Assembly (NCBI GenBank): GCA_903934155.1
Contig: CAIZMS010000264.1
Location: 1-8,997 of the forward strand
Source: an uncultured bacterium
GTDB lineage: Bacteria; Verrucomicrobiota; Kiritimatiellia; CAIKKV01; CAITUY01
DNA length: 8,997 nucleotides
Direction: 5' to 3'
Shown one piece after another: positions 1 through 6,535 of the stretch. Both the position numbers and the translations under genes were made by a program. The first letter of the stretch is position 1. Every line of letters starts with the position of its first letter. The notes under the pieces are model-generated. The model was not told the origin of the DNA and searched no databases. It saw only the letters and a list, made by a program, of their open reading frames with translations.

Positions 1-773
1 ACTTCGATGTCCCGGTTGTAGTTTACGCTGGTTTTTCCGTAGGCCTCAAGGTGGAAGGGGTCAATCAGATTGACGTCCCGGAGATCGGCGGTGGCGGCCT
101 CGTAGGCGGTGTTGACGGGATGTTTCAGGGGCAGGTTCCAGATGGGGAACGTCTCAAATTTGGAATACCCTGCTTTTCGGCCCTTCCGGTGGTCATGATA
201 CAGCATGGTCAGACAGGTGGCCAGTTTTCCACTTCCCGGGCCGGGTGCGGTGACGACCACGAGCGGTTTTGTGGTTTCAATGGCCGGGTTGGCGCCATAA
301 CCGGCATCGCTGACGATCAGGTCCACGTTGGAGGGGTATCCCTTGGTGATGCGATGCGTGTAGACACGGATTCCTCGTCGTTCGAGCTTGTTCTTGAATT
401 GGTCGGCGGACGGCTGGTTGTCATAGCGGGTGATGACCACAGCCGTGACATCAACATCCCAGTCGTGGAGATCGTCAATGAGTTTCATGGCATCGGTGTC
501 ATAGGAAATCCCGAAGTCCGCCCTCATTTTCTTTCGTTCAATATCACCTGCAAAAATACAGAGGATCACCTCGGCTTTGTCCTTGAGCTGGTGAAGGAGT
601 CGCATTTTGACATTGGGGTCGTAGCCGGGGAGCACGCGGGAGGCGTGGTAGTCAAAAAGGAGTTTCCCTCCGAATTCGAGATAAAGCTTGTCGAAGTGAT
701 TGACCCGTTCAAGGATGGCAGCGGTTTGTTCCCGGAGGTAGAGGTCATTGTCAAAGCCGATGGTCTTGCTCAT
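1..773 (-). CDS. UPF0371/DUF1846 family protein (partial, C-terminal half outside the window)
   Basis: The minus strand is open from an ATG at 773 to the left edge, giving 257 complete codons with no stop. The family is usually about 490-500 residues, so roughly half is missing. Conserved-looking stretches are the N-terminus MSKTIGFDNDLYLREQ, FDKLYLEFGGKLLFDYHASR (about residues 27-46), GIRVYTHRITKGYPSN (134-149) and DLIVSDAGYGANP (151-163). A glycine-rich segment, VVVTAPGPGSGKLATC (172-187), resembles a phosphate-binding loop but does not match Walker A exactly. I recognise the family from these motifs. Structures are known for relatives, but I know of no established reaction, so no function is assigned. 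AAGGA lies 7 bases before the ATG, and a good promoter lies at 805-833. It is divergent from the ThiF-like gene. The long plus-strand frame over the same bases is a shadow. Confidence 0.87.
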   Translation of the reverse strand, partial: MSKTIGFDNDLYLREQTAAILERVNHFDKLYLEFGGKLLFDYHASRVLPGYDPNVKMRLLHQLKDKAEVILCIFAGDIERKKMRADFGISYDTDAMKLIDDLHDWDVDVTAVVITRYDNQPSADQFKNKLERRGIRVYTHRITKGYPSNVDLIVSDAGYGANPAIETTKPLVVVTAPGPGSGKLATCLTMLYHDHRKGRKAGYSKFETFPIWNLPLKHPVNTAYEAATADLRDVNLIDPFHLEAYGKTSVNYNRDIE

Positions 774-804
774 GAGTGTATCCTTGGGTTGTGGACTGTC
801 GCGT

Positions 805-833
805 ATCATAGGAGCCGGTATGGCGAATGTCCA
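805..833 (-). promoter_or_regulatory. Sigma70-type promoter for the UPF0371 gene
   Basis: Read on the minus strand, TGGACA (833-828) and TATGAT (810-805) are separated by 17 bases. Each matches the consensus at 5 of 6 positions. Transcription would start near 798, giving a short leader that contains the AAGGA ribosome binding site before the ATG at 773. This is a sequence match only, but both the position and the spacing fit. Confidence 0.55.
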
Positions 834-843
834 ATGTGGTGAT

Positions 844-859
844 ACGGCAATTTTGCCGT
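844..859. promoter_or_regulatory. Short perfect palindrome, possible operator in the divergent intergenic region
   Basis: ACGGCAA and TTGCCGT form a perfect 7-base inverted repeat separated by TT. It lies in the 133-base gap between the UPF0371 gene and the ThiF-like gene. Its right half overlaps TTGCCG (853-858), which could act as a weak -35 with CACAAT (875-880) 16 bases away, directed at the ThiF-like gene. A dimeric repressor site is one reading; a chance hairpin is another. Apart from the minus-strand promoter at 805-833, I see nothing else in this gap. Confidence 0.3.
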
Positions 860-906
860 CTGGTTGAGGGTGGTCACAATACTCGCTTGTTCTGGGTTGG
901 AGGTGC

Positions 907-1992
907 ATGTTAGCTTTTCAGCTTGGTGAAACGGTTATGATGAAGTCCAAGGACAATTTGAATTCAGCGGAGGTGCCTCACCGTTATTCCCGGCAGGTTC
1001 TGTTCGCTGGAATTGGCGCGGAGGGGCAGGTCTCCTTGTCGGCATCCTCGGTGGCTCTGGTCGGATGTGGCGCGTTGGGAACCTTTCAGGCCTCGCTTCT
1101 TGTGCGCGCCGGGGTGGGGTCGGTGCGCGTGATTGACCGCGATTTTGTTGAGGAAAGCAATCTCCAGCGCCAGATCCTTTTTGATGAACGGGATGTCCAG
1201 GAGCTATTGCCCAAAGCGGTGGCGGCTGAGCGTAAATTGAAGCTGGTTAATTCCCGGGTCAAGGTCGAGGGGGTAGTGGATGATGTTAACGCTTCGACGA
1301 TTGATCGATTGTTGGCCGGGGTTGATCTGATTCTCGATGCGACGGACAACTTTGATGTTCGCTTTCTGCTCAATGACTACTCGGTGAAGCATGGCATTCC
1401 CTGGGTTTACGGAGCCTGTGTGGGGGCGGAGGGCTTGACCTTTTTCATTCTGCCCGGGGAGACGCCCTGTCTGCGGTGTGTGTTTGAAAATGCCCCGGCG
1501 GCGGGGTTGTCGCCCACCTGTGACACGGCGGGCGTGATCGGGCCGGTGGTGGGGTGTGTGGCCTCCCTGCAGGTCGCCGAGGCCCTGAAAATTCTCACCG
1601 GACATCGGGCGCTTGTGAATCGCCGGATCACCCGGATCGATCTGTGGGGAAATCGGTTGGCGTGTGTGGATCTTCCGCCTCGCAACCAGGACTGTCCCTG
1701 TTGCGGACGGCGTGAATTCATTTATCTGGATGGGGCGATGGGATCAGAAGCCACGACTCTTTGCGGCCGGAATTCGATTCAAATCAACCGGCGGGATGGG
1801 GCGAAGCTGGATCTGGCGGCCTTGGCCAGTCGCCTGGCCCCGTTGGCAAAACTGGAGGGGAATCGCTTCCTGTTGAAGATTGCTTTGGATGAATACCAGT
1901 TGACGGTGTTTCCGGATGGTCGGGCGGTGGTCAGCGGCACGACGGATCCTGGTGTGGCCAAGTCGCTTTATGCAAGGTATGTAGGGGCCTGA
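907..1992 (+). CDS. ThiF/MoeB/HesA family E1-like adenylyltransferase with C-terminal extension
   Basis: E1-like enzymes bind ATP and adenylate the C-terminal Gly-Gly of a ubiquitin-like sulfur carrier (ThiS or MoaD type). RYSRQ (26-30) opens the domain. The nucleotide-binding loop is GCGALG (53-58), followed by IDRDFVEESNLQRQ (76-89) with the usual Asn and Arg, and DATDNFDVR (144-152) with the catalytic-type Asp147. Zinc-site cysteines are CLRC (188-191) and C263/C266. Cys205 in PTCDTAGVIGP sits where ThiF/MoeB proteins carry their conserved cysteine. At 361 residues it is about 110 longer than E. coli ThiF or MoeB. The excess is about 25 N-terminal residues and a domain at about 275-361 beginning LCGRN. 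There is no rhodanese domain. GGAGG ends only 3 bases before ATG 907, so starts at 937 or 940 are possible. The stop overlaps the desulfurase start. ThiF cannot be separated from MoeB by sequence alone. Confidence 0.9.
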   Translation: MLAFQLGETVMMKSKDNLNSAEVPHRYSRQVLFAGIGAEGQVSLSASSVALVGCGALGTFQASLLVRAGVGSVRVIDRDFVEESNLQRQILFDERDVQELLPKAVAAERKLKLVNSRVKVEGVVDDVNASTIDRLLAGVDLILDATDNFDVRFLLNDYSVKHGIPWVYGACVGAEGLTFFILPGETPCLRCVFENAPAAGLSPTCDTAGVIGPVVGCVASLQVAEALKILTGHRALVNRRITRIDLWGNRLACVDLPPRNQDCPCCGRREFIYLDGAMGSEATTLCGRNSIQINRRDGAKLDLAALASRLAPLAKLEGNRFLLKIALDEYQLTVFPDGRAVVSGTTDPGVAKSLYARYVGA

Positions 1993-3137
1993 TGATTTAC
2001 CTCGATCACGCCGCCACCTCTTTTCCAAAGCCCGAGCGGGTATTCCGTGCCATAGATGACTTTGCCCGGACATCGGCCGCCAATCCGGGGCGGGGCGGGC
2101 ACCATCGGGCCACTGAGGCCGAGGCCATGATGGAGGACACGCGTCGGCTTCTGGCGCGGCTGTTTGGTTCTTCCCGTCCCGAGCGTGTTGTTTTCACCCT
2201 CAATGCAACCGATGCCCTGAATATGGCCATCAAGGGAGTCCTAAAGCCCGGGGATCACGTCATTACATCGGTGCTCGAGCATAACTCGGTCTCACGCCCG
2301 TTGAACCGTTTGGCGAATGAAGGGGTGATTACGCTCACCCGGCTTGAAGTCGGGGCGGATCATCGGATTGATCCGGGTGATGTGGAGAAAGCCTTCCTTC
2401 CGGCGACGCGGTTGGTGGCGATCACGCAGGCTTCAAATGTCACCGGGACGATTCAGCCGGTGGATGAGATCGGCAAAGTGGTCCGGCAACGGGACGCCCT
2501 GTTTCTGGTAGATGCCGCACAAAGCGCCGGGGTTATTCCCATTCATATGGAACAGGCCTCCATTGACCTGCTCGCTTTTACCGGTCATAAGGCTCTGTTG
2601 GGACCGACTGGCACCGGCGGCTTACTGGTCGGGGGCCGAGCGCTGGTGACGCCCTGGCGGGAAGGCGGCACCGGCGGCGATTCCGCTGACCCTGTTCAGC
2701 CGTCCTCGTATCCATACCATCTGGAGGGAGGGACGCCGAATGTGATGGGTCTTGCCGGACTTCGCGAAGGGATTCGCAGTCTGATGGAGCGCGGTGTGGA
2801 AACGGTTTTGCCGCATGAGCGAAAGTTGCTGGCCAGCTTTCGGAGCGCGCTCAAGGATCCCGACAAGTTTCAGTGGTACGGGGACAAGGATGGCGTCGGG
2901 TTGGTTAGTCTCAATCTTTCCGGATTCACTCCGGCCGAACTCGCGGGCATTCTGGATGGGCAGTTTGACATTGCGGTACGGGCCGGGTTGCATTGTGCCC
3001 CTTATGCCCACCGTCACCTCGGCACCTTCCCCGACGGCACCGTCCGGATCAGCGTGGGATGGTCGACCACGGAAGCGGATATGAAAGCGGCCGCCCGTGC
3101 GCTTAATGAGATTTCAGCCACTCCAGCTACATTCTGA
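1992..3137 (+). CDS. Cysteine desulfurase (class V aminotransferase fold, PLP-dependent)
   Basis: This enzyme removes sulfur from L-cysteine as a protein-bound persulfide, leaving alanine. The 381 residues fit the NifS/SufS superfamily, and the N-terminus MIYLDHAATSFPKPERV is typical of the cysteine desulfurase family proteins related to SufS/Csd. Visible residues are EHNS with the PLP-stacking His98, Asp174 and Gln177 in FLVDAAQ, Schiff-base Lys200 in TGHK, and catalytic Cys335 in RAGLHCAP, followed by RISVGW (352-357). Its ATG shares one base with the stop of the E1-like gene (TGATG), so the two are probably translationally coupled. The natural inference is that it supplies sulfur to a carrier activated by that E1-like enzyme. 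No SufBCD or IscU genes are near, which argues against a dedicated Fe-S cluster operon. Identity is secure; the physiological acceptor is not known. Confidence 0.95.
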   Translation: MIYLDHAATSFPKPERVFRAIDDFARTSAANPGRGGHHRATEAEAMMEDTRRLLARLFGSSRPERVVFTLNATDALNMAIKGVLKPGDHVITSVLEHNSVSRPLNRLANEGVITLTRLEVGADHRIDPGDVEKAFLPATRLVAITQASNVTGTIQPVDEIGKVVRQRDALFLVDAAQSAGVIPIHMEQASIDLLAFTGHKALLGPTGTGGLLVGGRALVTPWREGGTGGDSADPVQPSSYPYHLEGGTPNVMGLAGLREGIRSLMERGVETVLPHERKLLASFRSALKDPDKFQWYGDKDGVGLVSLNLSGFTPAELAGILDGQFDIAVRAGLHCAPYAHRHLGTFPDGTVRISVGWSTTEADMKAAARALNEISATPATF

Positions 3138-3184
3138 GTATCCAGTTCGGTAATATGGCGAACTTTGCTTATCGCACGGATACT
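3137..3184. other. Nested inverted repeats between convergent genes
   Basis: An outer pair, AGTATCC (3137-3143) and GGATACT (3178-3184), encloses an inner pair, AGTTCG (3144-3149) and CGAACT (3159-3164), with a 9-base loop. The left arms abut, while the right arms are 13 bases apart. The structure starts at the last base of the desulfurase stop codon and reaches into the last codons of nnr. It could form a stem-loop in either transcript and act as a weak bidirectional terminator or stabiliser. No T-run follows on either strand, so it is not a classical intrinsic terminator. Confidence 0.3.
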
Positions 3185-4734
3185 TCGCGGAAGGCGCCGT
3201 GGAGTTCATGGATGAGTTCGGTTGCGGTGAGCGTGGCCTGGGAACGGCGCCACATGGCATTGTCGCCGGCCCGGCCATGGATGAATACCGCGGCACAGGC
3301 CGCCTCAAAGGGCTCTACCCCCTGGGCCAGGAAGCCTCCCATGAGGCCAGCCAAGGCATCCCCCATGCCGCCCGACGCCATGCCGGGATTACCGGTCATG
3401 TTGACGTGGATCGGCTTGCCGTCCTGTGCCACAAGCGTTCCAGCACCCTTCAGCACGACAATGGCATGGGTCAGGCTGGCGGCTTTCAGGGCCGCCGCTT
3501 CCCGGTCCTGCTGAATGGTTTCGACCGAACAGCCGAGCAATCGCGCCAGTTCTCCGGGGTGGGGGGTGATGATCACCGGGCAGGATGCCCCGGAAAGGAC
3601 TTCGGGATGGCCCGTCAGAACATTAAGGGCATCGGCATCCAGCACGAGCGGTCGGTGGCAGTCGGCCAGGAGATTCCGCACCCAGATCGCGGTATCGGGA
3701 TGACGAGTCATGCCCGGGCCGATCACAATGGCGCTGAAGTCATTGATCCGGTTTTTCCAGCTGTCCCAGACCTCAGCCTTCAGGGAACCGGTTTCCGTTT
3801 CGTCGCCGGGATAGGTCATGACTTCAAGTGCCGCGCTGGCCACGACCGGATAAGCCGCGCGGGGAACCAGCGCACTGATCAATCCGGCGCCGGAATGCAG
3901 GGCGGCCATAGCGGCCATGGCCGGGGCGCCTGCATAGCCTGTAGCGCCTCCCACGATCAGAACATGACCGAACTCACCCTTGTGTGCCGTTCGGGTTCGT
4001 TTCGGAAGAGTGCGCCGGACATCCCAGCCGCTGATGAGATGACGCGGTGACGCATAGTGGGCGGTCAACTCGATGGGAATGCCGATTCCAATGACATCCA
4101 GGCTGCCCACATAAGGAAGAGCTTTTTGCGTTAGTAATCCGATTTTCGGCATACCGATGGTGACGGTGATGTCGGCTCTGACCGCCTCTCCGGGTGTTTC
4201 CCCGGTATCGGCATCGAGCCCGGAGGGGACATCGATCGAGATGACCAGATTATCCTCCGCGACCTTGTTGATATAGTGGATTGCTCCGGCGATGGGACCT
4301 CGCGGGGGGCCATTGACCCCGATGCCCAGAACCCCGTCGACGATAATCTCTCCACTTCCTGCATCCCGAAGGGCGTCCTCCCACGATTCCTTGGTGGGCA
4401 GCTCAATCAGCGGAATTCCGGCGGCCCGCATCTTTCCCAGATGGCGGAGGGCATCGCCGCGGACATCCGATGCGGAGCCGGCAAGAAGCACTTCAACTTC
4501 AAAATCATCCTCATGAAGGAACAGGGCGGCGGCGAAGGCATCGCCCCCGTTGTTACCGCGTCCCGCAATAATCTGTACAAACACATCCCCGCCGCGGGCT
4601 TTGTCGGCCAGATATTCCACTGTGGCCGCCACCCCTTGTCCCGCCCGCCGCATCAGATCAAACCCCGGAATTTCAAATTCCGCCGAGGCGATTTTGTCGA
4701 GTTCCCGCATCTGGGCCGAGGTGATCCCCTTCAT
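3169..4734 (-). CDS. nnr: Bifunctional NAD(P)H-hydrate repair enzyme (ADP-dependent dehydratase and epimerase)
   Basis: The enzyme repairs NADHX and NADPHX: the N-terminal YjeF_N domain epimerises the R and S hydrates, and the C-terminal ribokinase-like domain dehydrates the S form using ADP. The 521 residues are the usual full length. Epimerase motifs are GRGNNGGD (58-65), Asp133 in IVDGVLGIG and SIDVPSGLDADTG (167-179). Dehydratase motifs are KGEFGHVLIVGG (252-263), VIGPGM (337-342), LDADALN (365-371), TPHPGEL (390-396) and TGNPGMASGGMGDALAG (447-463) with catalytic Asp459. The frame is open upstream to 4905, but that part overlaps acpS. The ATG at 4734 has AAGGA about 6 bases upstream and overlaps the acpS stop by 4 bases (ATGA), so it is the chosen start. 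It is the last gene of the birA-LRR-pdxJ-acpS-nnr operon and converges on the cysteine desulfurase gene. Confidence 0.95.
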   Translation of the reverse strand: MKGITSAQMRELDKIASAEFEIPGFDLMRRAGQGVAATVEYLADKARGGDVFVQIIAGRGNNGGDAFAAALFLHEDDFEVEVLLAGSASDVRGDALRHLGKMRAAGIPLIELPTKESWEDALRDAGSGEIIVDGVLGIGVNGPPRGPIAGAIHYINKVAEDNLVISIDVPSGLDADTGETPGEAVRADITVTIGMPKIGLLTQKALPYVGSLDVIGIGIPIELTAHYASPRHLISGWDVRRTLPKRTRTAHKGEFGHVLIVGGATGYAGAPAMAAMAALHSGAGLISALVPRAAYPVVASAALEVMTYPGDETETGSLKAEVWDSWKNRINDFSAIVIGPGMTRHPDTAIWVRNLLADCHRPLVLDADALNVLTGHPEVLSGASCPVIITPHPGELARLLGCSVETIQQDREAAALKAASLTHAIVVLKGAGTLVAQDGKPIHVNMTGNPGMASGGMGDALAGLMGGFLAQGVEPFEAACAAVFIHGRAGDNAMWRRSQATLTATELIHELHGAFREVSVR

Positions 4735-5129
4735 GGTGTTTCCTTTGTCAGCAAGGCGTGCGCAACTGCGAAATTGTGTGTATGGGAGAGACTGATGAGA
4801 ATGCGGGTGACTCCCTGTTTGCCAGCCAGAAGTTGTCCGTGATCGCTCAGGGAGATGGAAGGGGCGCCGGAATCCGGGTTCTTCACGACCTCCATGTCGA
4901 GCCATCCAAGGTCAGGTCCGATTCCCGTTCCAAAGGCCTTGGCGACCGCTTCCTTGACGGCAAACCGGCCGGCGTAATAGAGCCAGGGCGCGGCCTTGCT
5001 GTCGCAGTATGCCTGCTCGGAAGGGAGAAAAACGCGGGATTTGAAGCGTTCCCCCCACTTCTCAAGCAACACGCGGATCCTGTCGTTTTCCACGAGATCC
5101 ACGCCGGTTCCAATGACGCCATCACCCAT
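4731..5129 (-). CDS. acpS: Holo-[acyl-carrier-protein] synthase
   Basis: AcpS transfers 4'-phosphopantetheine from coenzyme A to a serine of apo acyl carrier protein, activating it for fatty acid synthesis in the cytoplasm. The 132-residue product is within the family's normal range. GTGVDLVE (8-14) carries the magnesium-binding Asp11, and GRFAVKEAVAKAFGTGIG (54-71) carries the second metal ligand Glu60 and the CoA-binding lysines. ISLSHTHNFAVAHALL (112-127) is the typical C-terminal strand. GGAGG lies 9 bases before the ATG. The start shares one base with the pdxJ stop (TAATG), and the stop overlaps the nnr start (ATGA). A pdxJ-acpS order is also known from E. coli, which supports both calls. 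Confidence 0.95.
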   Translation of the reverse strand: MGDGVIGTGVDLVENDRIRVLLEKWGERFKSRVFLPSEQAYCDSKAAPWLYYAGRFAVKEAVAKAFGTGIGPDLGWLDMEVVKNPDSGAPSISLSDHGQLLAGKQGVTRILISLSHTHNFAVAHALLTKETP

Positions 5130-5878
5130 TATGGTTTTCCTCCGCGATAGGCCCGCATGGCATCCAGCATTTCCCGAACGGCCCGGTTCAACCCCGTAAA
5201 CACCGCATTACAGATGATGCTGTGTCCGATGTTGAGGGTATGCAAGTGCGGGATTTCAAGAATGCCCGCCGCGTTTTCAAGATTGATGCCATGGCCGGCG
5301 TTAACCGTGAGCCCCATGGCATGGGCAAGTCGCGCGCCGGCACACAGGCGGGAAAGTTCCTTCCGGGCGGCCGTGCCCTTGAGATCGCAGTAGGTTCCGG
5401 TGTGAAGTTCGATCACCGGCGCTTCGAGATGGGCGGCGGCTTCAATTTGGCGGGGGTGCGCTTCAATGAACAGGCTGACTTCAATTCCGGCATCCCGAAG
5501 TCTTTTAATTGTGGGGCGCAGTTGACGTTCCTGCCCCGCTGCATCCAGGCCACCCTCAGTGGTCAACTCCTGCCGTCGTTCGGGAACGAGGCAGACCTCG
5601 TCCGGCTTGACCTTTAGCGCCACGGACAGGATATCCGGGTTGTTGGCCATTTCGAGGTTGAGCCGGGTTTTGATGGTTTTTCGAAGGGCAACAACATCCC
5701 GATCCTGGATATGGCGGCGATCCTCGCGGAGGTGCACGGTAATTCCTCCGGCTCCGGCAGCCTCGCACACGCGGGCCGCTTGGACCATATCGGGATAAGC
5801 GGTTCCCCGCACCTGCCGGAGCGTCGCCACATGATCAATATTCACACCCAGTCGAAGTCGGTAAGGTTTCATAGTCAT
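5129..5878 (-). CDS. pdxJ: Pyridoxine 5'-phosphate synthase
   Basis: PdxJ condenses 3-amino-2-oxopropyl phosphate with 1-deoxy-D-xylulose 5-phosphate to give pyridoxine 5'-phosphate, the ring-closing step of DXP-dependent vitamin B6 synthesis. It is a TIM barrel. From the chosen start it has 249 residues, close to the E. coli enzyme. Motifs are GVNIDHVATLR (11-21), GITVHLREDRRHI (45-57, active-site His49), LNLEMA with Glu76, LVPERRQELTTEGGLD (97-112), NAGHG with His196, and LNIGHSII (215-222). The frame continues 6 codons upstream to 5896. The ATG at 5878 overlaps the stop of the LRR gene as ATGA, matching the other junctions of the operon, so I prefer it. No Shine-Dalgarno sequence is visible, which fits translation coupled to the upstream gene. 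The product serves PLP enzymes such as the nearby cysteine desulfurase. Confidence 0.95.
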   Translation of the reverse strand: MTMKPYRLRLGVNIDHVATLRQVRGTAYPDMVQAARVCEAAGAGGITVHLREDRRHIQDRDVVALRKTIKTRLNLEMANNPDILSVALKVKPDEVCLVPERRQELTTEGGLDAAGQERQLRPTIKRLRDAGIEVSLFIEAHPRQIEAAAHLEAPVIELHTGTYCDLKGTAARKELSRLCAGARLAHAMGLTVNAGHGINLENAAGILEIPHLHTLNIGHSIICNAVFTGLNRAVREMLDAMRAYRGGKP

Positions 5879-6531
5879 TGGAATATCACATTGCATTTCG
5901 GAAGCGCCTTCCGGATGCGCTGCTTTTCCGCATCCGGAATTGGGTTGCCCATAAGATAAAGGGTTTTCAGGTTTTGTGCCAGTCCGCTGAGATCCCCGGG
6001 CAGGGCGGTCAGGCGGTTCTGGTTGAGTCGAAGCCAGGTCAGGTTGGACAACCGGCCTAGGGAATCCGGCAGGGCCGTGATTTGGTTGCGATCCAGGTTA
6101 AGGTAGGCCAGGTTCGATAATTGTCCCAGCTCAGCGGGAAGTGAGGTGAGACTGTTATCGTTCAGCCAGAGCCGGGTCACGTTTAAAAGGCAGCCTACCG
6201 CCGGAGTGAGGTTGGTCAGGCTGGATTCTCCCGCATCCAGGCTGGAGAGTTTTGACAGCCCTCTGATTTCTTCCGGGAGGGCGCCGATCCGACAGGTGCG
6301 CAGGGTGAGTTTTTTTAAATTCTTCAGTTTCAGGATATCCCGGGGAAAGGAGGGTAGGCGGCGGTAAAATAAATCCAGTTCGACGATTTTATCCGGGGCC
6401 TCCATGGCTTCCTCCAGGGTGGTGGCCCGTTTCGGATCCCGCGGCGGTGTAGTGGGTTCAGGGGAACATCCGGCGAGCAGGGCGGCTCCCCCTAGTCCTA
6501 GGCAAAACATGAATATGGTGTTGATGTTCAT
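5875..6531 (-). CDS. Leucine-rich-repeat lipoprotein
   Basis: The 218-residue product has a hydrophobic leader ending in the lipobox LLAGC, so Cys22 should be lipidated after export and cleavage by signal peptidase II. The leader has no Lys or Arg before its hydrophobic core, which is unusual. A short Pro-rich linker (about 23-47) is followed by seven leucine-rich repeats starting at residues 48, 71, 94, 117, 140, 163 and 187. The first five are exactly 23 residues, the sixth is 24, and the last is degenerate. The pattern is the plant-like or ROCO-type NLxxLxLxxNxLxxLPxxLxxLS. Such proteins usually bind other proteins; no enzyme domain is present and the ligand is unknown. It lies in a cofactor operon, 4 bases after birA and overlapping pdxJ by 4 bases, so it is co-transcribed with housekeeping genes. 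No clear ribosome binding site precedes the ATG. Confidence 0.88.
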   Translation of the reverse strand: MNINTIFMFCLGLGGAALLAGCSPEPTTPPRDPKRATTLEEAMEAPDKIVELDLFYRRLPSFPRDILKLKNLKKLTLRTCRIGALPEEIRGLSKLSSLDAGESSLTNLTPAVGCLLNVTRLWLNDNSLTSLPAELGQLSNLAYLNLDRNQITALPDSLGRLSNLTWLRLNQNRLTALPGDLSGLAQNLKTLYLMGNPIPDAEKQRIRKALPKCNVIFQ

Positions 6532-6535
6532 CCGG

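Noticed and set aside
51..842. 263-codon plus-strand open frame at the left end
   Set aside because: It is the antisense shadow of the UPF0371/DUF1846 gene. The minus strand gives recognisable family motifs from an ATG at 773, a good ribosome site and a promoter. The plus frame shows no known family motif.
3199..4050. Long plus-strand frame opposite nnr
   Set aside because: It is antisense to the dehydratase and part of the epimerase domain of nnr, which carry all expected motifs. The plus frame has none.
4735..4905. Upstream extension of the nnr frame
   Set aside because: The extra 57 codons lie within acpS and have no family similarity. The ATG at 4734 has a ribosome site and the ATGA overlap.
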